Assembly (NCBI GenBank): GCA_003460745.1
Contig: QTVU01000001.1
Span: forward strand, 62,001-126,000
DNA length: 64,000 bases
Origin: Firmicutes bacterium AM55-24TS
GTDB taxonomy: Bacteria; Bacillota; Clostridia; UBA1381
Direction of reading: 5' to 3'
Below the pieces are notes generated by a model. It made no database searches. It was given only the letters and a program-made list of their open reading frames with translations, and was not told the origin of the DNA. A program made the position numbers and the translations under genes. How positions within the stretch are numbered: position 1 is the first letter of the stretch; the number at the start of each line of letters is the position of its first letter. Of the stretch, positions 1 through 9,675 are shown one piece after another.

Positions 1-2910
1 CCGCAACTCCTATTTGGAAACCCTCGCCGCCGCTCAATTTGCGTGCTTTCAGAGTCAAAGTATAGTTACGCATATCAGGGCTTGCATAATAGCATACCGC
101 ACCCGTATTATCCGACATTTGAGAAATCACACCGTTATCGTCTATAGACCAGTCACCGTTTGTTGTTTTCCATTCAGACTTATCAGCAGTTACAGTTGAA
201 TTTTCCGTTTTTACCTCTATATCTTTAAATTCATTATGTGTTCCCCAACTTCCAACTGCAACACCGCCTTTAAGTGCGTCGTCTTTTTCGATACCGTTCA
301 GCTTAACTTCTGTCGGCAAAGAATAATCACCTTGATTATTTGAGAACAGTGACTGAACGTAATAATTCGGTGTAAGAACGTAATCCGAATTATTAAACCA
401 AATCATATCCGCCGCCGACCACTGTGTATTGCCGTACTTCGCAAACATAGGCGCGTAGCTCGCCATACGCACAACGTCCGCATTTCTTTCAAGACCTGTC
501 ATAAACGCCGCCTCTGACAGTGCGTTATACCACGCATTACCCTTTGACGCATATTCACCCAAAAATACCTTTGTATTTGTGTCACGTCTGTAATTATCAT
601 ATCTGTAAGCGTGCTGTCTGAACCAATCGGCTGTTTCATAATAATGCTCGTCCATACGGTCGGCAAGTTCCTCGTGTTCATTCGCCCAATTCCATGCAAG
701 GTCGTTTGAACTTCCGCTTGACGCAGTACCTGACGTTGTTACAAGGTTAATATCGGGATATTTTTCGTGTATCTGCTTTGCAAATTCTTCATATCTTTCA
801 AAGTAAATATCGCCGTACTGCTCATTTCCGATACCTATGTACTTCATATTAAACGGCTCTTTATGTCCCATTTGAATACGCTTTTGCACCCATTCATTAC
901 TTTCATCAGTACCGTTTGCAAATTCGATAAGGTCAAGCGCATCGTCAATATACGGCTGTAATTTGTCCATAGGAACAAGGTGTTCTTCGTCCGTTGCACT
1001 TCCGCTGCGGACTTGACACGCAATACCGCAATTCAAAATCGGAACAGGCTCCATACCCAAGTCCTCGCACATTTGGAAATACTCATAAAAACCAAGTCCG
1101 TAAGTCATCATATACGGCTCTGTCGCAGACGGATTCCATATGTTTATCATTTCCTTACGCTCCGACACATCACCGATTGTATCTTTCCAGTTCCAAGCCG
1201 TATCCATTGTCTGTCCCTCAACGGCACAACCGCCCGGAAAACGCAAGAATTTAGGATGCATTGCTTCAAGCTGTTCCATCAAATCCTTACGCAAGCCGTG
1301 TCCTTTGTATGTATCCTCCGGCATAAGCGATACCATATCTACATCAAGGTCACTGTCGCCTGTATTTGTAACAATAATTCCGCTGCCGTCACTTTCAAGT
1401 TCTTCGTCAGCAGTGAATGTAACAGAATACTTTTTCCAATCGTCTTTTGAATTACATTTTATAACGGCAGCAGATTCATTAAAAGGTTCAACCTCAAAAC
1501 TAACCTTATGTTCATCTATTACAATTCCCAACGACACCGTCAGTTCACCCTCGCCGCGTGCATATACCGAAAAATCATATTTTTCGCCATTTTTAAATTC
1601 CATTCCGCTGAAAGATGTACCTTTATCGCAATCCCATTCGGTTCCGTCATAAAAACCGTCATTACAAATCATTTCACCTTTCGGAATGGTAATATATGTA
1701 GGATTATTTTCGTTCATCGGTTTATCTGTTTTAACCTGTATATTTTCGGCGGTATAATATTTGCCGTCCTCTCTGTTAGGCTCTTTATATATTGAATACA
1801 GTCCCCAATTATATAAATGTCCTTCTTTTTCATCACTCTTTTCAAAAGAACGGTTTTGCACCATTTCCGCATAAAGTCCGCCGTCTGCGGCAGAGTTAAT
1901 ATCCTCAAAGAACAATCCCCACATATCGTCCGAAACGTCCTTACTTCTGTCCGAAGCGTCAATATCAATCGAATAAGGTTCTTCCTCACTGCCCGTCACA
2001 TACAGTGTATACTCTCTTTCTGTGTTGCCGTATGACTGCACAAGTGTTACTGTTTCGGCGGTTTTATTATGCTTAACCGCACCTGTTTCGGTGTTTATAA
2101 GTCCGAGATTATCCGTTTCATTCCACACAATGCCGTCTGCCTGCGGTAAAGTTATACTGTCACCTGTCACAATCTGTTCATCGTCTATCGCATATGAATC
2201 AAGCATAACATCGGCATTTATTTCACCGTCAGACATAACTTTTAATATTTCGTCCTGTGAAAGTGCGGTGTTATAAACTCTGAAATCGTCCACTACCGCC
2301 GACAAATATGCGTCACCGTCATAGTGCGACTTACCTATATAATTAGCAGTGTTTGTAAGCTCGGATATATCCTTTATACCCGACTTACTCTTTATAAGTC
2401 TGCCGTTTCTGTAGTAAGAAACAGTATCGCCTTTAATTGTTATCGCATAGTTTACCCAATCTTTTGCGGTTTCCTGCGTACAATCCATTGTATCAACGGT
2501 TGCACCGTTTTTTATCTCCACTCTTGAAGCACCGCCGCTGTACGGTGCAAAGAAAAAGTTTTGATTTGAGTCAGTACCAAAATCGAAAACTCTGCCCCAT
2601 GTTGTGAATTTATTAATCTTCACCCACGTTGTAATCGTCATATCGCTTGACAGAATATTATCCGGCAATTCGGCATAGCCGTCAGTACCGTCAAGCAAAA
2701 GACTTTACCCTTGTTACCGTCATCAGTTACACTTGCATCGCCCGACAGTTTCAATTCATTCTTGCCGTTTTGGTCGGCAAGCTGTTTGTTTCCGTCAAAC
2801 GTGTACTGTACAACGGGTTTCGGTACATTTTCCGTCGCAATGCTCACACACGGTAATGACGTAAACGTCATTGCCAACGCAGATACCACTGCAATAAGTT
2901 GTTTTTTCAT
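1..2910 (-). CDS. Secreted GH51 alpha-L-arabinofuranosidase with N-terminal LamG domain; 3' end outside window; one-base frameshift
   Basis: The product should remove arabinose side chains from arabinoxylan, arabinan or pectin outside the cell. Reading from the ATG at 2910 (ribosome site GGGAG) there is a signal peptide (about 1-26), then a LamG-like sandwich (about 35-230), an atrophied Ig-like stretch, and the GH51 region from about residue 325, which opens with a WGLFFEDINSAADGGLYAEM motif. The acid/base Glu lies in GIGNEQYG (about residue 697) and the nucleophile Glu in FLGEYA (about residue 786). The reading frame breaks at 2697-2700, where AAAA stands for an expected AAAAA: the ATG-linked frame stops at 2638, while the next frame continues the LamG domain without a break to the window edge. 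It starts 26 bp after the corrected holA stop, in the same direction. The family call is firm; whether the gene is intact in the organism is uncertain. Confidence 0.88.
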
Positions 2911-2936
2911 AATTTCTCCCTCTTTTTATATAAATT

Positions 2937-3973
2937 TTATCTGTGACTTCTGTAAATACATTCCGCAACATATTGTTCCAATGCATTCCAATCTTCAATA
3001 CGTCCTTCTTTTATCGCCAAGTCAATCTCCGCAACTCGCCTTACCATCCAAACAAGCGAATCCTCCGAAAAGCCTTTTGCGCTGTTATATATTTTCTTGC
3101 AACGAACAACGGAACGCCTATTTCCGATGCCACCTCAGCTTGTGGCGCACCGTTCATTAATTTTACACGAAGCATTTTTTCAAATGTCGAAAGCATTAAA
3201 TATATAAGCGTAAACACATTTTCTTTGACCGTTTTTAAATCGGCAAGCGTTTCCATTGCCTTTTGTGTATTGCCGAGCATAATCGCGTCAGTAAGTTCAA
3301 AAACGATAACTTCCATTGACTTTGAAACAACTCTGTCAATATCGGTTTTATATATTTCTTCATTACAAAAATCAATCAGCTTTTTAATTTCATTATTAAT
3401 ACTCGCCAAACCACTGTCACATATGGTTATAAGGTAATACGCATTTTCTTTTGAAATCTTCTTTTTTGCGTTCAGAAATTGCTTGACAACCCACGTCACA
3501 AGGTCAGCCTCGCTCAAATAAGTAAATTCAACCACTGTTCCGACCTTTGCCGCCGCCTTATACAAAGCACTTCTTTTATCAACCGCTGTTTCATCAAAAA
3601 TCACGACCGTATCGTCAGATATTCTTTTAAACTTTTCGGTCCAAAATTCCTTTTTTTCTTCTGTCGATGCCTCATCTTTTCCGCTTTTCAACTGAAAAAT
3701 ACCGCTGTCCTTAATGTGTATCAGCTTTTTATCCGTCATCATCGGAAAGCTTTCCCATGCGTCGTCATATTCCGAAAACGCAACGTCACGGCCTTCAATT
3801 TTTATGTGGTTAAAGTCCGGAAAACCGCCGTCCGGAACGCAGTCTTTTACCCTATTAACGTACATTTCACGCAGGTAATCCTCCTCACCGTAAAACACAT
3901 ACAAAGGCGCTAAAATACCCTCTTTAAGCTGTTTTTTCAGTTTTAACAAATTTCCGTTTTTCTTTTCCGCCAT
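2937..3973 (-). CDS. holA: DNA polymerase III delta subunit (clamp-loader subunit), with one-base frameshift near the C-terminus
   Basis: HolA opens the beta clamp as part of the clamp loader. The N-terminus (APLYVFYGEEDYLRE) is typical of the family. The uninterrupted frame gives 310 residues and ends abnormally after VARKYITAQKAFRR at 3041. Adding one base to the four-T run at 3092-3095 restores a normal tail (SAKGFSEDSL, then EIDLAIKEGRIEDW) ending with TAA at 2937-2939. This gives about 345 residues, the usual family length. The gene begins 2 bp after the comEC stop and is probably co-transcribed with it, an arrangement common in Firmicutes. The gene is essential, so a consensus sequencing error is more likely than a true mutation. 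Confidence 0.93.
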
Positions 3974-3975
3974 TC

Positions 3976-6279
3976 TTATCTCCTATTATATATATCAGTT
4001 TCGGCACTGCCGTTTTTATGTATTATAAATTTTATATCGCCGTCATAATCAGTACGAAAAACCTGTGCATTTTTCAGTCTTTCAAGTACATCGTCATTCG
4101 GCAAATTATATGGATTATTCTCACCGACGCTTATAACTGCATATTCGGGAGTTAATTTTTCAACCCATTCTTCACACGTTGCGGTATTCGAGCCGTGATG
4201 TGCAACCTTTAACAAGTCCGTTTTGCCTGCTTTTCCGTCATCAATCAAATTCTTTTCGGCAAATGATGACATATCACCCGTAAATGTTGCAGAAAAACCG
4301 TTATACTCGACGTAATACACATATGAAGTATCATTTTCATCATCACTTAACCCTGTCTTATTTGACGGAGGAATAATTCTTATTGTCATTCCGTTATTAT
4401 AAGTAAGAAGTGTTTCCTGTGAAATGTAATGCACTGTCGTGCCGTTTTCCCTTGCGGTATTTTCAAGTGCCGAACGCCATTCACTGCCCTCCATATTATC
4501 GGGCAGAAATAAATTTCTTACCTTTATATTCTCCATTGCCGCTATAATTCCCTGCACATGGTCTTGATGATAATGACTAACAAACGCACTGTCTGCCTTT
4601 GTTATCCCCTCTGTTTCAAGATAATCAAGGTACACCTTTTCACCGGGGTTGTAATCAGAATACGAATTACCACCGCCGCCGTCTATAAGCACATTAAATC
4701 GGTACGGTGCTTGAATTACCGCACCGTCACCCTGACCGACATTGACGAATGTAATTTCCACATTATTTGTACTAATCACTTCGCCTATTACATACGAAGT
4801 CATCAATGCCGCCGCAACAAAAATCGCAATACGCATTTGACTGTTTTTCTTCTTAATATATTTCACTCCGCAGACAACGGCAAGAGTGTATATAATAAGT
4901 AATAACAAATTCGGTTTTGCAACTGTATGCGATACAAGACCGAGTTTATATGAAATTGTCGGCACAAGTTTTAGTATAAACAGCACACAGTCAACCGCCT
5001 GTTTAAACAGCGGTGCGGTATTGAATACCACAAGCATTACAAGCAAAATCGGTGCAAGCACCATAATCACCGTCACACAAGGCAACATTATTATTGACAA
5101 AACAATAGAATATATCGAAACAGCACCGAAAAAGTACGCTGAAACAGGCAAAAGTCCGATTGTACAAATTATGCCTATCGCAAAAAGTATGCGAATGTAT
5201 TTTATATGTATAAATTTAAGTTTACCGTGCACACAGTCGTAAAAGTAATATATCATAATTGCCGACAGTACCGACATCACAAATCCTGCGTCAAACAGCA
5301 TTATCGGATTTGCCGCCCCGACCGCAAGCAACGTTATACCGACTATATCCGGATAATATTTACGTCCGAATTTACTTTCGGTAAATATAATTATCGCTAT
5401 CATCACAGCCAATCTGATCGAAACGGTATTGTTTGCATTGGCAAAAGCATATATAATAAGAAGAAACACCGTCAAAATATCGCGTGTCCTCTTTTTGAAT
5501 ATGCCCAAAACAAGCGTTATTAAGGACATTAAAAGCATTATATGAAGATACGAAGAATAAAAATATCTTTTCGTACCCGTTTTGGTAAGTATCTTATCAA
5601 AATCGTCCGAAAATTCTTTTTTATCCCCTATCAGCACAGCTTTCATTATCGCATTGTAATCGCCCTTGTAATGCTTGTCAATTAATTTTGAAATTGAGTT
5701 CTTAAACGAATTGTTAATCGCATATGGTGAATAATCTTTTATCACTTCGTCCGAAAGTTTAACTTCACTGCTGTATGATTTAAAGAAAATCCCCAATTTT
5801 TTATAATATTTCTTATAATCAAAGCCATTTCTATTCAATTTTTCAGGAAGTTCGTCGATAAATCCGCCGAAAGTTACGGTATCACCGTATTCCGGCTTAT
5901 TATCGGAAGTAAGAAGGATTTTATCCCTTACCTTTTCATTATTTACTTTACGCACATCAATTACATATCGTACATTTTCATCTTCTTCGCTGTCCTGCGG
6001 TATCTCGCACACGCGCCCGACGGCAGTCACATACCGCCCTTCATACTTATACAAATCATGCGCATTTTCGCTTACTTGGTCGTTGCAAAGAACTGTGCCC
6101 ATAACAAGCGCCGTCATCATAACAAGTATTTTTGTATTGAATTTATGTTTAAAAACCGACACAACTGTCAATACCATTATAAGGGACAAAAGAAAAATTA
6201 ATGCAAACGCAATGTCTATACGTTCGTAAATATACACCCCAATCGAAAAGAATACGGCGATTTTAATATATTCAACCAT
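3976..6279 (-). CDS. comEC: ComEC/Rec2 family DNA-uptake channel
   Basis: ComEC is the membrane channel that brings single-stranded DNA into the cytoplasm during transformation. The 767-residue protein has N-terminal membrane segments, an OB-like soluble domain (about 70-170), the multi-pass Competence domain (about 200-480), and a C-terminal metallo-beta-lactamase-like domain. That domain shows NVGQGDG and the metal-binding motif SHYHQDH at about 568-574, followed by a second conserved AHHGS motif. Length and domain order match the full family. A good ribosome site (AAGGAG) lies 7 bases before the ATG. It leads a probable comEC-holA transcript. No other competence genes are visible, so a role in natural transformation is family knowledge only. 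Confidence 0.95.
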   Translation of the reverse strand: MVEYIKIAVFFSIGVYIYERIDIAFALIFLLSLIMVLTVVSVFKHKFNTKILVMMTALVMGTVLCNDQVSENAHDLYKYEGRYVTAVGRVCEIPQDSEEDENVRYVIDVRKVNNEKVRDKILLTSDNKPEYGDTVTFGGFIDELPEKLNRNGFDYKKYYKKLGIFFKSYSSEVKLSDEVIKDYSPYAINNSFKNSISKLIDKHYKGDYNAIMKAVLIGDKKEFSDDFDKILTKTGTKRYFYSSYLHIMLLMSLITLVLGIFKKRTRDILTVFLLIIYAFANANNTVSIRLAVMIAIIIFTESKFGRKYYPDIVGITLLAVGAANPIMLFDAGFVMSVLSAIMIYYFYDCVHGKLKFIHIKYIRILFAIGIICTIGLLPVSAYFFGAVSIYSIVLSIIMLPCVTVIMVLAPILLVMLVVFNTAPLFKQAVDCVLFILKLVPTISYKLGLVSHTVAKPNLLLLIIYTLAVVCGVKYIKKKNSQMRIAIFVAAALMTSYVIGEVISTNNVEITFVNVGQGDGAVIQAPYRFNVLIDGGGGNSYSDYNPGEKVYLDYLETEGITKADSAFVSHYHQDHVQGIIAAMENIKVRNLFLPDNMEGSEWRSALENTARENGTTVHYISQETLLTYNNGMTIRIIPPSNKTGLSDDENDTSYVYYVEYNGFSATFTGDMSSFAEKNLIDDGKAGKTDLLKVAHHGSNTATCEEWVEKLTPEYAVISVGENNPYNLPNDDVLERLKNAQVFRTDYDGDIKFIIHKNGSAETDIYNRR

Positions 6280-6303
6280 ATTTCTTACTCCTTGTATGCT
6301 TTA

Positions 6304-6332
6304 ATTATATCAAATCGCAGTTTTCTTTACAA
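6304..6332 (-). promoter_or_regulatory. Sigma-A promoter for comEC-holA
   Basis: Read on the minus strand, TTGTAA (6327-6332) and TATAAT (6304-6309) are separated by 17 bases. The -10 box lies 24 bases upstream of the comEC ATG. The match is good but untested. Confidence 0.6.
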
Positions 6333-6356
6333 CGGCAATGTAACTTTTGTAATCTT

Positions 6357-6428
6357 TGTAACGCGTTTGTAATATAAATGCACCGATTTTTACAAAGAAA
6401 CATACTTTACTCGTAATCTGCCTGTAAT
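6357..6428 (+). promoter_or_regulatory. WalR-like (YycF) direct-repeat boxes in the comEC/NlpC divergent region
   Basis: TGTAAC-N5-TGTAAT at 6357-6373 exactly fits the published WalR consensus TGTWAH-N5-TGTWAH. A second near-match, CGTAAT-N5-TGTAAT, lies at 6412-6428, and single TGTAAY hexamers lie at 6339, 6348 and 6444. WalR controls peptidoglycan hydrolases in Firmicutes and the gene to the right encodes one, which fits. The boxes are about 180-250 bp upstream of the hydrolase's -35 box and just upstream of the comEC promoter, so the target is not certain. The rest of this 450-bp gap (6429-6600) is AT-rich with no gene visible. Confidence 0.5.
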
Positions 6429-6609
6429 ATTAGGCTGAAATTCTGTAATTTTTGAATTATTTGAATTTTGTACACTTTTACATTATTTCACCTACAAAAC
6501 GTACTGTTTATGCGACACATTGAACATTTTACCCCTCGTTTTATGTTACAAAAGCTACTGTTTTATTACTGAATTGTTACAAAAAGAATACGATACGATT
6601 AAAAAAGTG

Positions 6610-6638
6610 TTGACAAATGGTTTAATGTGGTGTATAAT
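6610..6638 (+). promoter_or_regulatory. Consensus sigma-A promoter for the NlpC/P60 gene
   Basis: TTGACA (6610-6615) and TATAAT (6633-6638) are separated by 17 bases, a perfect consensus. A leader of about 85 nucleotides follows, with an AGGAGG ribosome site at 6715-6720 before the ATG at 6730. Confidence 0.85.
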
Positions 6639-6729
6639 CCTGTTTGTAATGTTTTAGAAATATATTAGAAATACAAATGCAATTTAAGTAATCGTTAAGA
6701 AAACTTAAATCATTAGGAGGTTTTATTTT

Positions 6730-7971
6730 ATGAAGAACTTTAAGCATTCACTTATTGCTGTAATAGCAGTAGCAATGATAAGTTCACTTGCAGTAGCACA
6801 AGCATCCGGCTTAAACAATTCAAAAACAGAAAGAGAACAAAGAATAAATGCGGCAGCAGCAGAGCAGAGCATAACAATCGCTCAAAAGGATATTACAGAC
6901 GCAGTTAAAGGTACTGCCGAGATTTCAACAGAATCTACAGAGACTTCTGCTGAAAATACAGCAGAAGAAAGCGAAATCGCGGCAAAGAGTTTTTACCCTC
7001 TTGGCTATGTACTTATCTCAAACGGTTCACTTGACGTAAGAGAAACTCCGTCAGACGAGGCTAACGTTATCGACAAAGTCGAAGTATGTACAGAAGTTGA
7101 AGTTATGGAAAACTCAGAGGGTTGGTACAAAATAGCTTATAACGGCGGTAAGACAGGTTATGTTCCAAGCGAATCGATAACTCAAGATAAAAACCTTGCA
7201 GACGAGGCTAAAAAGAGTTATACTAATTACAGAATTGCTCAAGTTACACTTTCAGGCGAATCTGTAAGAGTAAGAAGTGCAGCAAACACTGACGCAGATG
7301 TTATAGAAGAACTTTCAGACGGTACTTATGTATATGTACTAAGCGGTGAAAATGATTTTATAAAGATTTGCTACGGTGATGACTATAAAGAAGGTTACGT
7401 TATCAATACTTCCCTTCAATTCACAGGCGAATGGATAGAAAAAGACACTATCGCACAAAAGCAACAGGAAATTGCAGACGCAAAGGCAGCCGCTGAAAGA
7501 GCAGAAAGAATTGCCAAGCAAAACGCAGCCGCAGCCAACGTTGCAACATCTGCACCGTCAGCATCTTCACAATCAGAAGAAACACAGTCGGCTCCGTCAT
7601 CTTCATCAAAGGGACAAGCCATCGTAAACACAGCAATGCAGTATCTTGGTGTTCCGTATGTTTGGGGCGGTACTTCCCCATCAGGTTTCGACTGCAGCGG
7701 TCTTGTGCAGTATGTATGTTCAAAGAACGGTATCAGCGTAAGCCGTGTAGCGGCAGACCAAAGAAATAACGGAACTTATGTAAGTCGTGACAACCTACAA
7801 CCGGGTGACCTTGTATTTTTCGGTAAGGGCGGAAACATTCACCACGTTGGTATCTATGTAGGTAACGGAAATATGATTCACGCTCCTCAAACAGGTGACG
7901 TTGTTAAGATTTCTTCAATCAATACAGAATACCGTATTTCTCAATACGCAGGTGCAGTAAGAGTTTACTAA
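6730..7971 (+). CDS. Secreted NlpC/P60 peptidoglycan endopeptidase with two SH3 domains
   Basis: The product probably cuts D-Glu-type peptide bonds in cell-wall stem peptides during growth or separation. The 413-residue protein has a signal peptide (about 1-25), a Ser/Thr/Glu-rich stretch, two bacterial SH3 domains (about 97-157 and 172-235), an Ala/Glu/Lys-rich probable coiled coil and Ser-rich linker (about 245-300), and an NlpC/P60 domain to the end. The catalytic Cys is in FDCSGL (Cys322), the His in HHVGIY (His372) and the third polar residue in IHAP (His384). It has its own consensus promoter and terminator, so it is probably transcribed alone. Upstream WalR-like boxes suggest WalRK control. 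Confidence 0.94.
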   Translation: MKNFKHSLIAVIAVAMISSLAVAQASGLNNSKTEREQRINAAAAEQSITIAQKDITDAVKGTAEISTESTETSAENTAEESEIAAKSFYPLGYVLISNGSLDVRETPSDEANVIDKVEVCTEVEVMENSEGWYKIAYNGGKTGYVPSESITQDKNLADEAKKSYTNYRIAQVTLSGESVRVRSAANTDADVIEELSDGTYVYVLSGENDFIKICYGDDYKEGYVINTSLQFTGEWIEKDTIAQKQQEIADAKAAAERAERIAKQNAAAANVATSAPSASSQSEETQSAPSSSSKGQAIVNTAMQYLGVPYVWGGTSPSGFDCSGLVQYVCSKNGISVSRVAADQRNNGTYVSRDNLQPGDLVFFGKGGNIHHVGIYVGNGNMIHAPQTGDVVKISSINTEYRISQYAGAVRVY

Positions 7972-7983
7972 TTCGATTTAATT

Positions 7984-8018
7984 ATACTGTCCTCTCAAAA
8001 TGAGAGGACAGTATTTTT
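7984..8018 (+). terminator. Rho-independent terminator after the NlpC/P60 gene
   Basis: A 14-bp perfect stem (7984-7997 with 8001-8014), a 3-base loop and a following T run begin 13 bases after the stop codon. Confidence 0.92.
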
Positions 8019-8039
8019 GTGTTATTTTACAGTTAATTA

Positions 8040-8069
8040 TTGACATAAATCTGTTCGATATGATATAAT
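8040..8069 (+). promoter_or_regulatory. Sigma-A promoter for the copper-amine-oxidase-N-like gene
   Basis: TTGACA (8040-8045) and TATAAT (8064-8069) are separated by 18 bases. The ribosome site AAGGAG lies at about 8097-8102. Confidence 0.8.
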
Positions 8070-8111
8070 TCGATTATAAATATTGTAAATTACGGAAAAG
8101 GAGATGTTGTT

Positions 8112-9122
8112 ATGAAGAAAAAAATTATAAGCCTGCTTTCCGCACTTGCTCTTACTGCTCAAATCGTGCCATGCGCTTTGGCTGACAATGATGTGAAAGT
8201 GTATGTAAACGACACGGAAATGGTTACAGACGCACCTATAATTATCGAAAACGACCACACACTTGTACCTGTACGGGCAATCTTGGAATATCTTGACTAC
8301 AATGTAGATTGGGACGGTGACGCACAAAAGGTTACAATCGCAAAAGATGAAACTACATTACATCTAATAATCGGTGACACGCAAGCAACTCGTGACATCA
8401 TATATAAAGGTAACACACATAGCTATAAAAATCCTCTTGAAGTCGCACCGCAAATAATCAATGACTCCACATACATTCCGCTTTCCGATGTTGCAAAAGC
8501 ATTTGCTTTAAACATCACTTGGGACAGCGACAACAGAGAAGTCCACATCACCCAATACAAAAAGGGAGATTTAACTCCGCTAATTGAATTCGGCATTATT
8601 TCAGATGACGATTTAAACAAAGGCGAATACATCACAACTCAAGAGGCACTCAACACAATACAAAAATTTTATACAATGCCGAGCGAGTCGTATTTTAATC
8701 GTTGGTATTCGTATGATAAATTTGAAAGCCTGAACAATATTGACGATTCATCAAAAAAGTTACTTATTCATCTTCATTCCCGAAACTTGCTGACATTTGA
8801 TGATATAGCAGAATTAAAGCTTGAAGATAATCTTACCAATCTTCAAGCATTGACTTATGCCATACGAATGACAGGCAGTACATACGATTGCAGCTCTCAA
8901 ATCAAAGAAATAAGACTGAGCGAGCCAAGCGATATTTACAGCACCGCTTACGAAAGAAGCTTTATCGATACAGAAGATACCGCAAACACACAATCGCCTA
9001 TATCAAGGGCAGATTTTTACGAACTTTTGAATAAAATATTGTTCTTTAACTATTCAAGAGGTGGCGGTGCAGGTATATATACAACAAGTTTATATGAAAC
9101 ATTGCAAAAACAAATTTCGTAA
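8112..9122 (+). CDS. Secreted protein with copper amine oxidase N-terminal-like (stalk) domain
   Basis: The function is unknown. The 336-residue protein has a signal peptide (about 1-25, ending near ALA). It is followed by a domain of the PF07833 type (about 28-145), recognisable from KVYVNDTEMVTDAPIIIEN, then TLVPVRAILEYL, and a second half with STYIPLSDVAKAF. Despite the family name this domain has no oxidase activity; in Clostridia it is common in secreted wall-associated proteins. The C-terminal half (about 150-336) is charged and mostly helical with no family I recognise. It is a monocistronic unit between a clear promoter and terminator. Confidence 0.82.
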   Translation: MKKKIISLLSALALTAQIVPCALADNDVKVYVNDTEMVTDAPIIIENDHTLVPVRAILEYLDYNVDWDGDAQKVTIAKDETTLHLIIGDTQATRDIIYKGNTHSYKNPLEVAPQIINDSTYIPLSDVAKAFALNITWDSDNREVHITQYKKGDLTPLIEFGIISDDDLNKGEYITTQEALNTIQKFYTMPSESYFNRWYSYDKFESLNNIDDSSKKLLIHLHSRNLLTFDDIAELKLEDNLTNLQALTYAIRMTGSTYDCSSQIKEIRLSEPSDIYSTAYERSFIDTEDTANTQSPISRADFYELLNKILFFNYSRGGGAGIYTTSLYETLQKQIS

Positions 9123-9131
9123 TTCATAAAA

Positions 9132-9160
9132 AACCTAAACTCAAAAGAGTTTAGGTTTTT
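9132..9160 (+). terminator. Rho-independent terminator
   Basis: The stem CCTAAACTC/GAGTTTAGG (9134-9142 with 9147-9155) has an AAAA loop, flanking A and T runs and five Ts after the stem. Confidence 0.9.
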
Positions 9161-9170
9161 ATTTTGCCTA

Positions 9171-9199
9171 TTGACAAAATTCGCATACAGAGTTATAAT
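9171..9199 (+). promoter_or_regulatory. Consensus promoter of the marR-yczE unit
   Basis: TTGACA (9171-9176) and TATAAT (9194-9199) are separated by 17 bases. Confidence 0.85.
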
Positions 9200-9228
9200 A
9201 GTTAGCAAGCTAACTATTAGCATACTAA
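9198..9228. promoter_or_regulatory. MarR-type operator overlapping the start of transcription
   Basis: A perfect inverted repeat ATAGTTAGC-AA-GCTAACTAT spans 9198-9217 and overlaps the end of the -10 box. A second, weaker TTAG-N4-CTAA palindrome follows at 9217-9228. Position and symmetry fit a site at which the MarR protein represses its own transcription. Confidence 0.75.
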
Positions 9229-9243
9229 TAATAGAGGTGTTTT

Positions 9244-9675
9244 ATGGATAAAAGTTTTCATTATATGATAATGGTAAACCAATCATTGTTTCAAAAAAAG
9301 GTATTGGACGCTCTATCCCCCTATAAACTCACGGCAGGTCAGCCGAAAGTGCTTGACTATTTAGGTAAGCATAACGGTTGCATACAAAAATCAATCGCCA
9401 CAGGGTGTCAAATCGAGCCGGCAACGCTTACCGGCATACTGTCACGCATGGAAGAAAAAAAGCTTATTAAACGTCAAACAAAGGACGGAAACAAGCGTTC
9501 TTTATATGTGTATTTGACCGATGAGGGCAAACGGCTTCAAGAAATAGTGAATGATACTTTTGAAAAAGTCGAAAATGAGATTTTGGGCGGAATTTCAGAA
9601 AGTGAAAAGGAGCAGTTTATCAATACATTTTTTAAAATATGCAATAATATGACAAATACGGAGGAATTACAGTGA
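9244..9675 (+). CDS. MarR family transcriptional regulator
   Basis: The 143-residue protein is a winged-helix dimeric regulator of typical MarR length. The recognition region is QKSIATGCQIEPATLTGILS (about 53-72), followed by a wing containing the usual RMEEKKLIKR...DKR-type pattern (here RMEEKKLIKRQ and then DGNKRSLYVYLT). It overlaps the next gene by four bases (GTGA), which suggests translational coupling, so the YczE-like protein is its likely regulated partner. A palindromic operator in its own promoter suggests autorepression. The inducing ligand is unknown. Confidence 0.92.
   Translation: MDKSFHYMIMVNQSLFQKKVLDALSPYKLTAGQPKVLDYLGKHNGCIQKSIATGCQIEPATLTGILSRMEEKKLIKRQTKDGNKRSLYVYLTDEGKRLQEIVNDTFEKVENEILGGISESEKEQFINTFFKICNNMTNTEELQ

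Noticed and set aside
8112..9122. Reading the copper-amine-oxidase-N protein as an oxidase
   Set aside because: Only the N-terminal stalk-type domain is present; there is no catalytic topaquinone domain and the length is far too short.
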